From JADHLK01 sp038131695 (GTDB lineage Bacteria > Pseudomonadota > Alphaproteobacteria > Puniceispirillales > Puniceispirillaceae): DNA of 64,000 nucleotides. A program made the position numbers and the translations under genes. The notes under the pieces are model-generated. The model was not told the origin of the DNA, ran no database searches, and was given only the letters and a program-made list of their open reading frames with translations. Position 1 is the first letter of the stretch; each line of letters starts with the position of its first letter. The stretch spans positions 62,001 through 126,000 of the forward strand of contig JAYPQA010000014.1 in assembly GCA_038131695.1 (NCBI GenBank). Direction: 5' to 3'. This document shows, in pieces, positions 57,068-64,000 of the stretch.

Positions 57068-57095
57068 ACTCTAGACGATGGGATCCCAAAGTCAA
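57068..57095 (-). promoter_or_regulatory. gntR promoter with GGGATCCC operator (site 5)
   Basis: On the minus strand TTGACT (57090-57095), 16 bp, TAGAGT (57068-57073). GGGATCCC at 57080-57087 starts 2 nt after the -35 box. This implies autoregulation. Confidence 0.72.
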
Positions 57096-57134
57096 GAGAA
57101 CGGCGAAAAATAAAGAGATTACAGCGTATTTTTC

Positions 57135-57163
57135 TTGATACGGGATCCCATTATTGCTATTCT
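57135..57163 (+). promoter_or_regulatory. Promoter of the GST-ALDH operon with operator (site 6)
   Basis: TTGATA (57135-57140), 17 bp, TATTCT (57158-57163). GGGATCCC at 57142-57149 begins 1 nt after the -35 box. Sites 5 and 6 are 62 bp apart. Confidence 0.72.
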
Positions 57164-57211
57164 GATGGTAATTCGCCGGGTTCTGACCGGATTTCCAGAC
57201 AGGGTGCCTGT

Positions 57212-57229
57212 TATTTGGGATCCCAAATA
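57212..57229 (+). promoter_or_regulatory. GGGATCCC operator (site 7) downstream of the GST promoter
   Basis: TATTTGGGATCCCAAATA is a perfect 18-bp palindrome, the longest of the set, about 45-50 nt after the predicted start of transcription and 45 bp before the GST ATG. It could act as a roadblock or loop partner; it is 75 bp from site 6. Confidence 0.72.
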
Positions 57230-57273
57230 AGGATCGGCTTGATTGAACATGATCAAGGGGGGAAGGTGCAGCC

Positions 57274-58032
57274 ATGATTATCGAAACCAGTAACGAGACT
57301 GTCAAAGCCTATGAGGGGCTGCATCTCTATCACGGCGATATCTCAAATTGCTCCATGCGGGTTCGGATGACCCTGATAGAGAAAAACCTGCCCTGGACCA
57401 GCCACCATATTGATCTGAAGAAGAAAGAAAATATCTCGGATGAGTATTTCAGCATCAATCCAAAGGGGTTGGTTCCGACTCTGGTGCATGACGGGGTGGT
57501 TCATGTTGAATCAAATGAGATCATTGATTATCTGGATGAAACCTATCCCGAACCCTCTTTGCGGGCTGCCGATAATGAAGAGATGATGGGCTGGCTGCAG
57601 CTGGCCGCCTCTATCCATGTTCCGGCCGTCAAGCCATTCGTCTATGCCACGAAAATGGCCCCGAAAATCAAAAAGACAGCTGAGGAAGAGCGCAAATATG
57701 CCGAGCTGCAGACCAATGAGGAGCTGAAGAATTTTCACGCAAAACACGCTGGCTCAAGCGCCTTCAGCGATGAGGATGTCGCCCGGGCTGAGGCGACCTT
57801 GAAAGAGTGTTTTGACAAGCTGGAAAAGACATTGGAAGGGCGCGAGTGGATTATGGGAGATGCGGTATCCCTGGCTGATATTTCCTGGATTCCGCTTCAT
57901 TTCGTGCTGATTGGCTGTGGCTATCCGTTTGACCATTATCCCAATATCACACGCTGGGCAGATAATTTTGGCAAACGCCCCAGCTTTCAAGAGGGTGTTA
58001 TCAAATGGTGTGCTGATTTCGCCAATGTCTGA
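57274..58032 (+). CDS. Glutathione S-transferase family protein 1
   Basis: The 252-residue protein has a thioredoxin-like N-terminal domain with LYHGDISNCSMRVRMTLIEK (Ser/Cys where glutathione is activated), NPKGLVPTLVHDG (cis-Pro) and VESNEIIDYLDETYP. A helical C-terminal domain has MGDAVSLADISWIPL. It resembles GSTs of ether- or thioether-cleaving pathways more than housekeeping enzymes, but no substrate can be named. The ATG follows GGGGGGAAGG. It is the first gene of an operon with ALDH, a second GST and an SDR. Confidence 0.85.
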   Translation: MIIETSNETVKAYEGLHLYHGDISNCSMRVRMTLIEKNLPWTSHHIDLKKKENISDEYFSINPKGLVPTLVHDGVVHVESNEIIDYLDETYPEPSLRAADNEEMMGWLQLAASIHVPAVKPFVYATKMAPKIKKTAEEERKYAELQTNEELKNFHAKHAGSSAFSDEDVARAEATLKECFDKLEKTLEGREWIMGDAVSLADISWIPLHFVLIGCGYPFDHYPNITRWADNFGKRPSFQEGVIKWCADFANV

Positions 58033-58128
58033 GCGAAACAGAAAAGGCGCGGCGGCCGGGCTGGCAGGGCAGCTCTTGTCCCGGTTATCCGGCCAGAAAA
58101 AATAAGCTGAGAGAATGAAAGAAACACA

Positions 58129-59550
58129 ATGGAAACTCTGAAACATTTTATCGCAGGCGAATGGGTAGAGACAAAGGGCGGGCCGGTTTTTGATGTGCTG
58201 AACCCGCTTGATGACAGCCTTTATGCCCGTGCCGCCCATGGCACGGCTCAGGATATGCAAAAAGCCATTGATGCGGCAAAGGCGGCTTTTCCGGCGTTCC
58301 GGGAAACCACCCCGACCCAGCGGGAAGCCTGGCTCTTGCGGGTAGCGGAGCTGATGGAAAAGCGCCAGAAGGATCTGATTGATTGTCTGGTGGATGAAAT
58401 CGGATCGCCGGTGCAAAAGGCGATGTTTGAATTCACCAAGGGGCTGACCATGGTGCGCGCGGCGGCTGGCCTGTGCCGGAATGTGCGCGGCGAGACGATC
58501 CCGTCTGATGTGCCGGGCAAGTTTTCCATGTCCATTCGTGATCCGCTGGGTGTGGTGGCGGTTATCACCCCGTTCAATGTGCCGCTGATCAAGACCACCC
58601 GGCTGGTCGCCAATGCGCTGGCCGTCGGCAATACGGTAGTGCATCTGCCCTCTGAGATGGCCCCGCATCTGACAGTTCTCTTTGCCGAGATTGTGGCAGA
58701 GGCAGGCTTTCCGGCAGGCAGCTATAATGTGGTCACCGGCATGGGGGCTGAAATTGGCGACGATCTGACCAGCAGCAGGCAAGTTGATTTTGTTACCTTT
58801 ACCGGATCGTCTGTGGTGGGCCAGCATATCAATGAGATTTGCGCCAGGAACAAGACCCCGGTCACGCTGGAGCTGGGCGGCAAAAGCCCGACCCTGGTGC
58901 TGGCAGATGCCAATCTGGATGAGGTGGTGCCGCTGGCGGCGAAATCGATTTTCATGTTTGCCGGCCAGGCCTGTATCGGCTCCAGCCGGTTTTATGTGGA
59001 ACGCCCGATTTATGAGGAATTTGTCAAACGCTTTTCGATGATCGCCTCAAAGGTCGGGATGGGCGATTTGCGTGATCCCAATACGGTGATTGCCCCGATT
59101 ATTTCAGAACGCCAACGCCAGCGCGTGCGTGACCATATCGCCGATGCTGTCGCCAAGGGAGCCAAGGTGGAAACCGGCGGCGAATGGGAGGGCAATCGCT
59201 GTCAGCCGACGTTGCTAACCGGCGTTACAGAAGAGATGACTGTCTGCCGGGCAGAGACTTTCGGGCCGGTCACTTCAATCTATCCGATTGACAGCTATGA
59301 AGAAGGGCTGGCGCTGGCCAATGATACCGATTACGGCCTGTCCTCGGCGATTTTCACCAAGGATATTGACCGGGCCTTTCATTTCGCCCGCAATATTGAT
59401 GCCGGTATGTGCCATATTAACGGGCCGACCATCCATGATGAAGCCCATGTCCCCTTTGGTGGCAATGGCGAAAGCGGCTTTGGCCGAGAAGGCACGGATG
59501 CCGATATGGAAGCAATGACAGAACTGAAATGGGTAACGGTGCAGCTATGA
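58129..59550 (+). CDS. Aldehyde dehydrogenase family protein
   Basis: The 473-residue NAD(P)-dependent enzyme shows the catalytic Cys in FAGQACIGSSRFYV, general-base Glu in VTLELGGKSPTLVLA, and FTGSSVVGQHI for cofactor binding. PFNVPLIKTTRLVANALAVGN includes the conserved Asn (in PFN). It starts at 58129 and ends in an ATGA overlap with the second GST. It may oxidise an aldehyde formed by sulfate-ester or ether cleavage; the family covers vanillin/benzaldehyde-type and aliphatic enzymes. Confidence 0.93.
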   Translation: METLKHFIAGEWVETKGGPVFDVLNPLDDSLYARAAHGTAQDMQKAIDAAKAAFPAFRETTPTQREAWLLRVAELMEKRQKDLIDCLVDEIGSPVQKAMFEFTKGLTMVRAAAGLCRNVRGETIPSDVPGKFSMSIRDPLGVVAVITPFNVPLIKTTRLVANALAVGNTVVHLPSEMAPHLTVLFAEIVAEAGFPAGSYNVVTGMGAEIGDDLTSSRQVDFVTFTGSSVVGQHINEICARNKTPVTLELGGKSPTLVLADANLDEVVPLAAKSIFMFAGQACIGSSRFYVERPIYEEFVKRFSMIASKVGMGDLRDPNTVIAPIISERQRQRVRDHIADAVAKGAKVETGGEWEGNRCQPTLLTGVTEEMTVCRAETFGPVTSIYPIDSYEEGLALANDTDYGLSSAIFTKDIDRAFHFARNIDAGMCHINGPTIHDEAHVPFGGNGESGFGREGTDADMEAMTELKWVTVQL

Positions 59551-60371
59551 CTTTTACACTCTATCATCACGGCTCTTCCAGTCTGCGCGGCCAAGGTGCG
59601 CTTTGCGATGGCGGAAAAGGATATCCCACGGGAAGGGTTTTATATCGATATCCTGAAAGGCGAGCAGTTTGAGCCCAGCTTTATGAAGATAAATCCGAAG
59701 GCGGTGGTGCCGACGCTGGTGCATGATGATCTGGTCATCCCGGACAGCACCGTCATCATTGAATATCTGGATCATCTCTTTCCCGATAACAGCGTGCATC
59801 CCAGCGACCCCTATGAGCGGGCGGCTGGAGTTAGATACTGGACAAGGCGGTGGATGAGGATTTGCATCCGGTTCTGCGGGCGATCACCTTTGTGTGTTCG
59901 CACCGGCACACGGTCAGGAAAAATCTGGGCCCGGAAGGGATGCGCGAATTTCTGGCTTCCACCCCGGAATTTTCCGTCACCGCAGACTGGAACACAAAGA
60001 AGAAAATCTTTGTAAGGGATGGATTTGATGCCCCGGAAGCACCGGAAAAGCTGAAGCTCTATGATTCCTATCTGATCAAGATGGAAAAAGCCCTGAGCGA
60101 TGGCAGTGACTATCTGGTGGGCAATAAATTCACCATCGCTGACATTGCGCTGACCCCTTATGTCAACCGGCTGGCGATGATGTCCATGCAGGATATGTGG
60201 GAAGGCGGGCGGCTGCCAAATGTGGAAAAATGGTTTGCGCGCATCAAGAAACGCCCGGCATTTCAACAATGCCTGATCGATTGGGTGCCAGAGGATCTGA
60301 CCAATGATCTGCGTGAAAATGGCGCCAAAAGCTGGCCGGAAGCTGCCAAAATTCTGGAAATCACCATTTAA
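59547..60371 (+). CDS. Glutathione S-transferase family protein 2 (two frameshifts)
   Basis: The ATG at 59547 overlaps the ALDH stop. The start MTFTLYHHGSS then needs a shift near 59580 to give VCAAKVRFAMAEKDIP. NPKAVVPTLVHDDLVIPDS (cis-Pro) and IIEYLDHLFPD follow. A second shift near 59840 joins to TKAVDEDLHPVLRAITFV and a helical domain with VGNKFTIADIALTPYVNRL. The combined length is about 275 residues. It has a Cys where most GSTs have Ser/Tyr, as in beta/omega-type enzymes that reduce glutathione conjugates. Confidence 0.8.
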
Positions 60372-60389
60372 CTGAACGGGGAGAAAATA

Positions 60390-61145
60390 ATGGGACGCTT
60401 GGAAGGAAAGACCGCGATTGTTACCGGGGCTGCACAGGGTATCGGAGCCTTGATGGCCCTGGCTCTGGCCAAGGAAGGGGCCAGCGTGCTGGTAACCGAT
60501 GTGCAGGATACCGCAAATGCGGTGAAGGATATCACCGATGCAGGTGGCACAGCCCAGGGGATGAAGGTTGACATCACCTCAAATGAGGATTTGGCCAGCA
60601 TGGTTGAAACCGCCAAATCTGCCTTTGGCAGCCTTGATATTGTGGTGAATAATGCCTCAATATTCGCCACCATCACGCCAAAGCCTTTCTTTGAAATTGA
60701 TGAGGAGGAGTTTGACCTGATCATGCGGGTGAATACCAGAGGCGTGCATCAGGTGATGCGGGCCATTGTGCCGACCATGCTGCAGGCCGGCTCCGGCAAG
60801 GTGATTAATATCGCCTCTGGTACTTTCTATTACGGCCCGCCGGGCCTGTCGCACTATACCGCCTCAAAGGGTGCGGTGATTGCGCTGACCCGCTGCCATG
60901 CGCGCGAATTGGGCGAGAAAAACATTCAGGTGAACGCGATTGCCCCGGGCCTGACCGAGAGTGAGGGGCTGAAGGCAAATAGCGGCTTTGACATGGCCCG
61001 CGCGCCAACCATCGCCACCCGTTCAATCAAGCGGGAAATGCTGCCTGAGGATCTGCTCGGCACACTGATTTATCTGGCCTCGCCAGACAGTGATTTTGTG
61101 ACCGGCCAGACGCTGAATGTGGATGGTGGCAAGATTAATGTGTGA
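60390..61145 (+). CDS. Short-chain dehydrogenase/reductase 1
   Basis: The 251-residue SDR has the cofactor motif TGAAQGIG, DIVVNNAS, the active-site Ser region INIASG and Tyr-x-x-x-Lys in HYTASKG, and ends VTGQTLNVDGGKINV. An Asp in VTDVQD favours NAD. It begins 18 bp after the second GST and is the last gene before a strong terminator. An alcohol to ketone or aldehyde step is likely. Confidence 0.92.
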   Translation: MGRLEGKTAIVTGAAQGIGALMALALAKEGASVLVTDVQDTANAVKDITDAGGTAQGMKVDITSNEDLASMVETAKSAFGSLDIVVNNASIFATITPKPFFEIDEEEFDLIMRVNTRGVHQVMRAIVPTMLQAGSGKVINIASGTFYYGPPGLSHYTASKGAVIALTRCHARELGEKNIQVNAIAPGLTESEGLKANSGFDMARAPTIATRSIKREMLPEDLLGTLIYLASPDSDFVTGQTLNVDGGKINV

Positions 61146-61173
61146 CAGCTGAACTGCTGTTCTGACCAAAAGG

Positions 61174-61204
61174 AGCACCGCCGAAAAGGCGGTGTTCTTT
61201 TTTT
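61174..61204 (+). terminator. Rho-independent terminator of the GST-ALDH operon
   Basis: CACCGCC (61176-61182) and GGCGGTG (61188-61194) form a 7-bp stem with a GAAAA loop, followed by TTCTTTTTTT. Confidence 0.92.
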
Positions 61205-61261
61205 GCCGGGAGTGACTTTGCCGGGAGTGACTTTGCCGGGAGTGACTTTGCCGAGAGTGAA
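61202..61261. repeat. 15-bp tandem repeat, four copies
   Basis: TTTGCCGGGAGTGAC occurs three times exactly from 61202, and a fourth time with changes (CCGAGAGTGAA), directly after the terminator. The remaining gap to 61401 has no gene I can support. Confidence 0.93.
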
Positions 61262-61401
61262 TTTTTTTGGGAGTGAACGGGCCTTGCACCCGGCCCCGGA
61301 GTTTGCCAGAATCAGGCCGGGTGGGGAGTCTTTGAAAAAAGTCAGGGCACTCTCTTGGGCATTTCTCTAAATAACCGCTATTTCAGGCTGGGGGCTGTCT
61401 G

Positions 61402-62491
61402 ATGCGCCTGTTTTCCGGGCTGGCCCCGCAAACGCTGATGGCAGAGGCGCGGCAGATGGCGATAACCTGTGCCATAGCGCTGGCAACAGGCTGGGTGTTT
61501 TTACAAATTGGCCTGCCCGCCCCCTATTTGATAGGCAGCCTGTTCGGCCTGTGGATTTTCGGCGGCCTGTGCAAGCCAGCACGCCCGTATCTGGGGATTG
61601 CCAAATGGCTTCATGTGCCGGTGATATTGGGAATGGGCGTTCTGATCGGGGCGAATTTTACCCGCCAGACCCTCGCCCAGGCCAGCGCCTGGCATATTAC
61701 AGTGATCGCGATGATAGGGATCACTTTTCTGGTCTCGCTGCTGGCCTATTGGTTTTTGCATAAACGCTGCGGCTTTGAGAAAAAACTGGCGTTCCTGTGC
61801 TGTATTCCGGGCGGTCAGGTAGAGGCGATTGCGATGGCCCGCGATCTGGTGGACAAGGATTATGTCGTCGCGCTGTTCCATTTGGTGCGGGTGGTGATTG
61901 TGCTGGTCTCAACGCCGCTGCTGCTGGCCGTGATAGAGGGGCAGCAGGCGGTGGATGCCTCCAACATCACCTTGCAGCAGATGCCCGGTCTGGAGCAGAT
62001 GACCGCCTCCCAGATAGCGGTTTTTGCGGCGGTGGCCATAGGCGGGTATTTTCTGGCCAGGCTGGGCCGGGTTCCGATACCCCATTTGCTGGGGCCGATG
62101 GGCCTGTCAACGCTGCTGCACATGGCCGGCGTGATAGAGTTGCCGCGCATTCAGGAATTTGTCCTGCTGGCCCAGCTGGTGATTGGCGGCGGTATCGGGG
62201 TGAAGCTGGCAAAAGTCGCCTTTCGCGAAGTGCTGGGCTATCTGAAGCTGGCCAGCGGCATAGCCTTGCTGATTTTAGCCTCCTATCTTCTTGTCGCCCT
62301 GCTCATTGCCCAGATAGGGGATATGCCGTTCTTGCGGGTCTGGCTCGCCTTTGTGCCGGGCGGGCTTTATGAGGTGACCTTGCTGGCCCCTTATTTTCGG
62401 GCTGATGGCGTTTGTTGCCTTTCACCATACGCTCAGGATTGTAATGATTTTTCTGTCCATGCCGGTGGTTATCGGGCGGCTGCAGCGCTGA
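61402..62491 (+). CDS. AbrB family membrane protein (frameshifted)
   Basis: This integral membrane protein has about ten helices and an internal duplication. Each half has a PAPYLIGSLFGL / PIPHLLGPMGLS segment and a CCIPGGQVEAIAMA / AFVPGGLYEVTLLA segment, as in the AbrB transporter-like family (PF05145), sometimes called ammonia monooxygenase-related. Near 62400 a shift leads into LMAFVAFHHTLRIVMIFLSM and PVVIGRLQR, ending at 62491. Substrate unknown. It is convergent with the SDR at 62509. Confidence 0.78.
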
Positions 62492-62508
62492 AGGCAGCTG
62501 CGGCCTGC

Positions 62509-63321
62509 CTAGCCGCGCCCGATAAAAGGCATGGAAGTTGCCATGATGGTGACAAATTGCATATTGGCTTCCAGCGGCAGGGCAGCCATCTGGCGCACCG
62601 CCTCCGCGGCGTGCCGGACATCCATCACCGGCTCGGTTTTTATTGAGCCATCTGCCTGTGGCACCCCTTCGGTAAATTTGCCGGTCAGCTCAGTTGCGGC
62701 ATTGCCAATATCTATCTGGCCAACCGCGATATTATATTTGCGCCCGTCCAGAGACGCCGCCCGGGTCAGCCCGGTAATCGCGTGCTTGGTAGAGGTATAG
62801 GGGGCCGAATTGGGGCGCGGCACATGGGCGGAAACAGAGCCGTTATTGATGATACGCCCGCCCTGCGGCTGCTGGGCCTTCATGATCCGAAAGGCTTCCT
62901 GGGTGCAATAAAAGCTGCCGGACAGGTTGGTCTGGACCGTGCGCTGCCAGTCTTCCAGCGTCACATCTTCCAGCAATATTGAGCCGGGCACGCCGGTTCC
63001 GGCATTATTGAACAACAGATCCAGCCGGCCGAAATGGCCATGCAGCCGGGCAAACCCGGCCGCGACGGATTGCGGGTCTGTCACATCCATCACCAGCGCA
63101 AAGGCCCGCTCACCGATGGCCGCTGCGGCTTGCTCAAGCCTGTCTGCCCGGCGGCCCGCCAGAACCACGGCAAACCCATCCCCGGCCAGCGCTTCACTCA
63201 CCGCCCGCCCAATGCCGGAGCCGCCGCCGGTTACCAGAGCCACCTTAAGATTAGCCCCCCGATTAGCTCCGGCAGGCAGGCTTGCCCATGCTTCTGATAA
63301 AGAGGCGTCAGCCTGTGTCAT
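62509..63321 (-). CDS. Short-chain dehydrogenase/reductase 2
   Basis: The 270-residue protein shows TGGGSGIG, an LAGRRADRL segment that fits NADP, LLFNNAG, and the catalytic region NNGSVSAH...PYTSTKHA with Tyr and Lys. An N-terminal extension of about 25 residues precedes the Rossmann fold, so the start may be later. It is divergent from the TRAP receptor gene at 63559. Specific reaction unknown. Confidence 0.88.
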   Translation of the reverse strand: MTQADASLSEAWASLPAGANRGANLKVALVTGGGSGIGRAVSEALAGDGFAVVLAGRRADRLEQAAAAIGERAFALVMDVTDPQSVAAGFARLHGHFGRLDLLFNNAGTGVPGSILLEDVTLEDWQRTVQTNLSGSFYCTQEAFRIMKAQQPQGGRIINNGSVSAHVPRPNSAPYTSTKHAITGLTRAASLDGRKYNIAVGQIDIGNAATELTGKFTEGVPQADGSIKTEPVMDVRHAAEAVRQMAALPLEANMQFVTIMATSMPFIGRG

Positions 63322-63558
63322 GGATGCACGTTATCCCTATTTCCTTACGGCAAGGTGAACACCAAAAACCGCTTCTTTTCCTCTCTGAAACTGTGCCGTT
63401 TTTTAAGAGCGGATTCAAGCTGCAAAGGCCCGCGCAAGAAGTTTGCCAGTCTTCATCTTGCTTTTTTGCAAGAATATTTGACAGCAAATAAATTTTCGCT
63501 CACCATTTAATGCAAGTATTTCGAGCTTGAAGTATTTTGACTTTACGGGAGGAAAAGA

Positions 63559-64000
63559 ATGTCAAAATTGTCCACAGGAATTTTCGGGGCCGTGCTGGCA
63601 ACCGGGATGCTGGTTGCACAATCGGTGCAGGCCGCCCCGGCCAAGCTGACCGCCGCCAGCTTTTTGCCCCTGCAGATCAGCTTTGGCTGGCCGTTCAAAT
63701 CATTTGTTGATGATGTGAATCAGCGCTGCTCAGGCTTGGTCTCCATTGATGTGCTGCCGCCGGGTGCGATCAAGGCGTTTGAACAGCCGAACGCGCTGAA
63801 AACAGGCGTGATTGACATGATGTCCGGCCCGCCGACCTATTATCAGGGCAGCATTCTGGAAGGGGATGCCTTTACCATTGCCGATATGCCGGTCTCCGAG
63901 ATGCGGAAAACAGGCGCAATGGATTATATGAATGATCTGCACCGCAAGAATTTGAATGCTGAAATGCTGACCTATTTTGGTGATGGGGTGCCGTTCCATA
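63559..64000 (+). CDS. DctP-type TRAP transporter solute-binding protein, N-terminal part
   Basis: The gene runs past the end of the window; 147 codons are seen. GGGAGG lies 8 bp before the ATG. A signal peptide (LSTGIFGAVLATGMLVAQSVQA) is followed by LTAASFLP, FKSFVDDVNQRCSGLVSIDV and PGAIKAFEQPNALKTGVIDM, the DctP pattern. It is a different class from the TAXI receptor at 51150. The 237-bp gap before it has no GGGATCCC site, so it is probably outside that regulon. Confidence 0.88.
   Translation, partial: MSKLSTGIFGAVLATGMLVAQSVQAAPAKLTAASFLPLQISFGWPFKSFVDDVNQRCSGLVSIDVLPPGAIKAFEQPNALKTGVIDMMSGPPTYYQGSILEGDAFTIADMPVSEMRKTGAMDYMNDLHRKNLNAEMLTYFGDGVPFH

Noticed and set aside
1..64000. tRNA, rRNA, CRISPR, insertion sequences, prophage
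   Set aside because: No T-loop/anticodon pattern, repeat-spacer array, transposase or phage structural gene was found by reading; a covariance-model search could still find a diverged small RNA.

Overview
The window looks like part of an alphaproteobacterial chromosome. Evidence for this is the F0 ATP synthase order atpI-atpB-atpE-atpF'-atpF, the neighbourhood rsmB / heparinase-like / purH / mutY / DciA-like / dsbA-like / smc, and small families such as DUF1674 and DUF1491. TRAP transporters, sulfatases and a Sox cluster fit a marine, organic-sulfur and thiosulfate-using heterotroph; a SAR116- or Rhodospirillales-like source is a guess, not shown. No rRNA, tRNA, CRISPR or transposase gene was recognised.

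Layout. 1-22 kb is core genome: a peptidase M16 tail, YqgE, a DsbD/ScsB-type reductase, rnhA-thrB-ispH, a lipoprotein, the F0 genes, smc, a DsbA-like protein, DciA-like, mutY, purH, a heparinase-like protein, rsmB, DUF1674, DUF1491 and hisD. 22.5-27.3 kb is an AT-rich island of two blocks (a pectinacetylesterase-like secreted protein; a DUF1800/DUF1501 pair). The blocks are bracketed by three diverged copies of one ~60-bp sequence that encodes the same C-terminal peptide on the minus strand. 27.5-30.8 kb has an MBL-fold lipoprotein and a 7TM class III cyclase. 31.0-36.2 kb is an unusual locus: two divergently transcribed secreted proteins with unlike N-termini, Q/P/V-rich repeats and near-identical C-terminal domains form a ~0.9-kb inverted repeat, and further paralogous small secreted proteins surround them. 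36.2-38.1 kb is a probable CueR-controlled membrane protein/cytochrome operon. 38.4-46.9 kb holds a peroxiredoxin and a Sox cluster (regulator, soxS-like, soxYZ, soxCD, cytochrome c, soxB, and flavocytochrome fccB/fccA on the other strand) without soxA or soxX. 47-61 kb is a catabolic cluster: alkylsulfatase-type MBL, two sulfatase-superfamily enzymes, a TAXI-TRAP transporter, a GntR regulator, two GST-family proteins, an aldehyde dehydrogenase and an SDR. 61.4-64 kb has an AbrB-type membrane protein, an SDR and the start of a DctP-type TRAP receptor.

The strongest new observation is in the catabolic cluster. Seven intergenic copies of the palindrome GGGATCCC (one with a mismatch) lie in three control regions. 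Six sit in the -35/-10 spacer of a promoter-like sequence, usually 2 nt after the -35 box, and they come in pairs 62-64 bp apart. They precede the alkylsulfatase, the first sulfatase, the TRAP operon, gntR itself and the GST-ALDH operon, which defines a regulon that can be read from sequence alone.

Caution: many genes, including essential ones (atpF, smc) and soxB, soxC and hisD, are broken by single-base shifts, often in short homopolymers. This looks like sequencing or assembly error rather than gene decay. Where a reconstruction was clear, the whole gene is given as one feature and the shift is noted.
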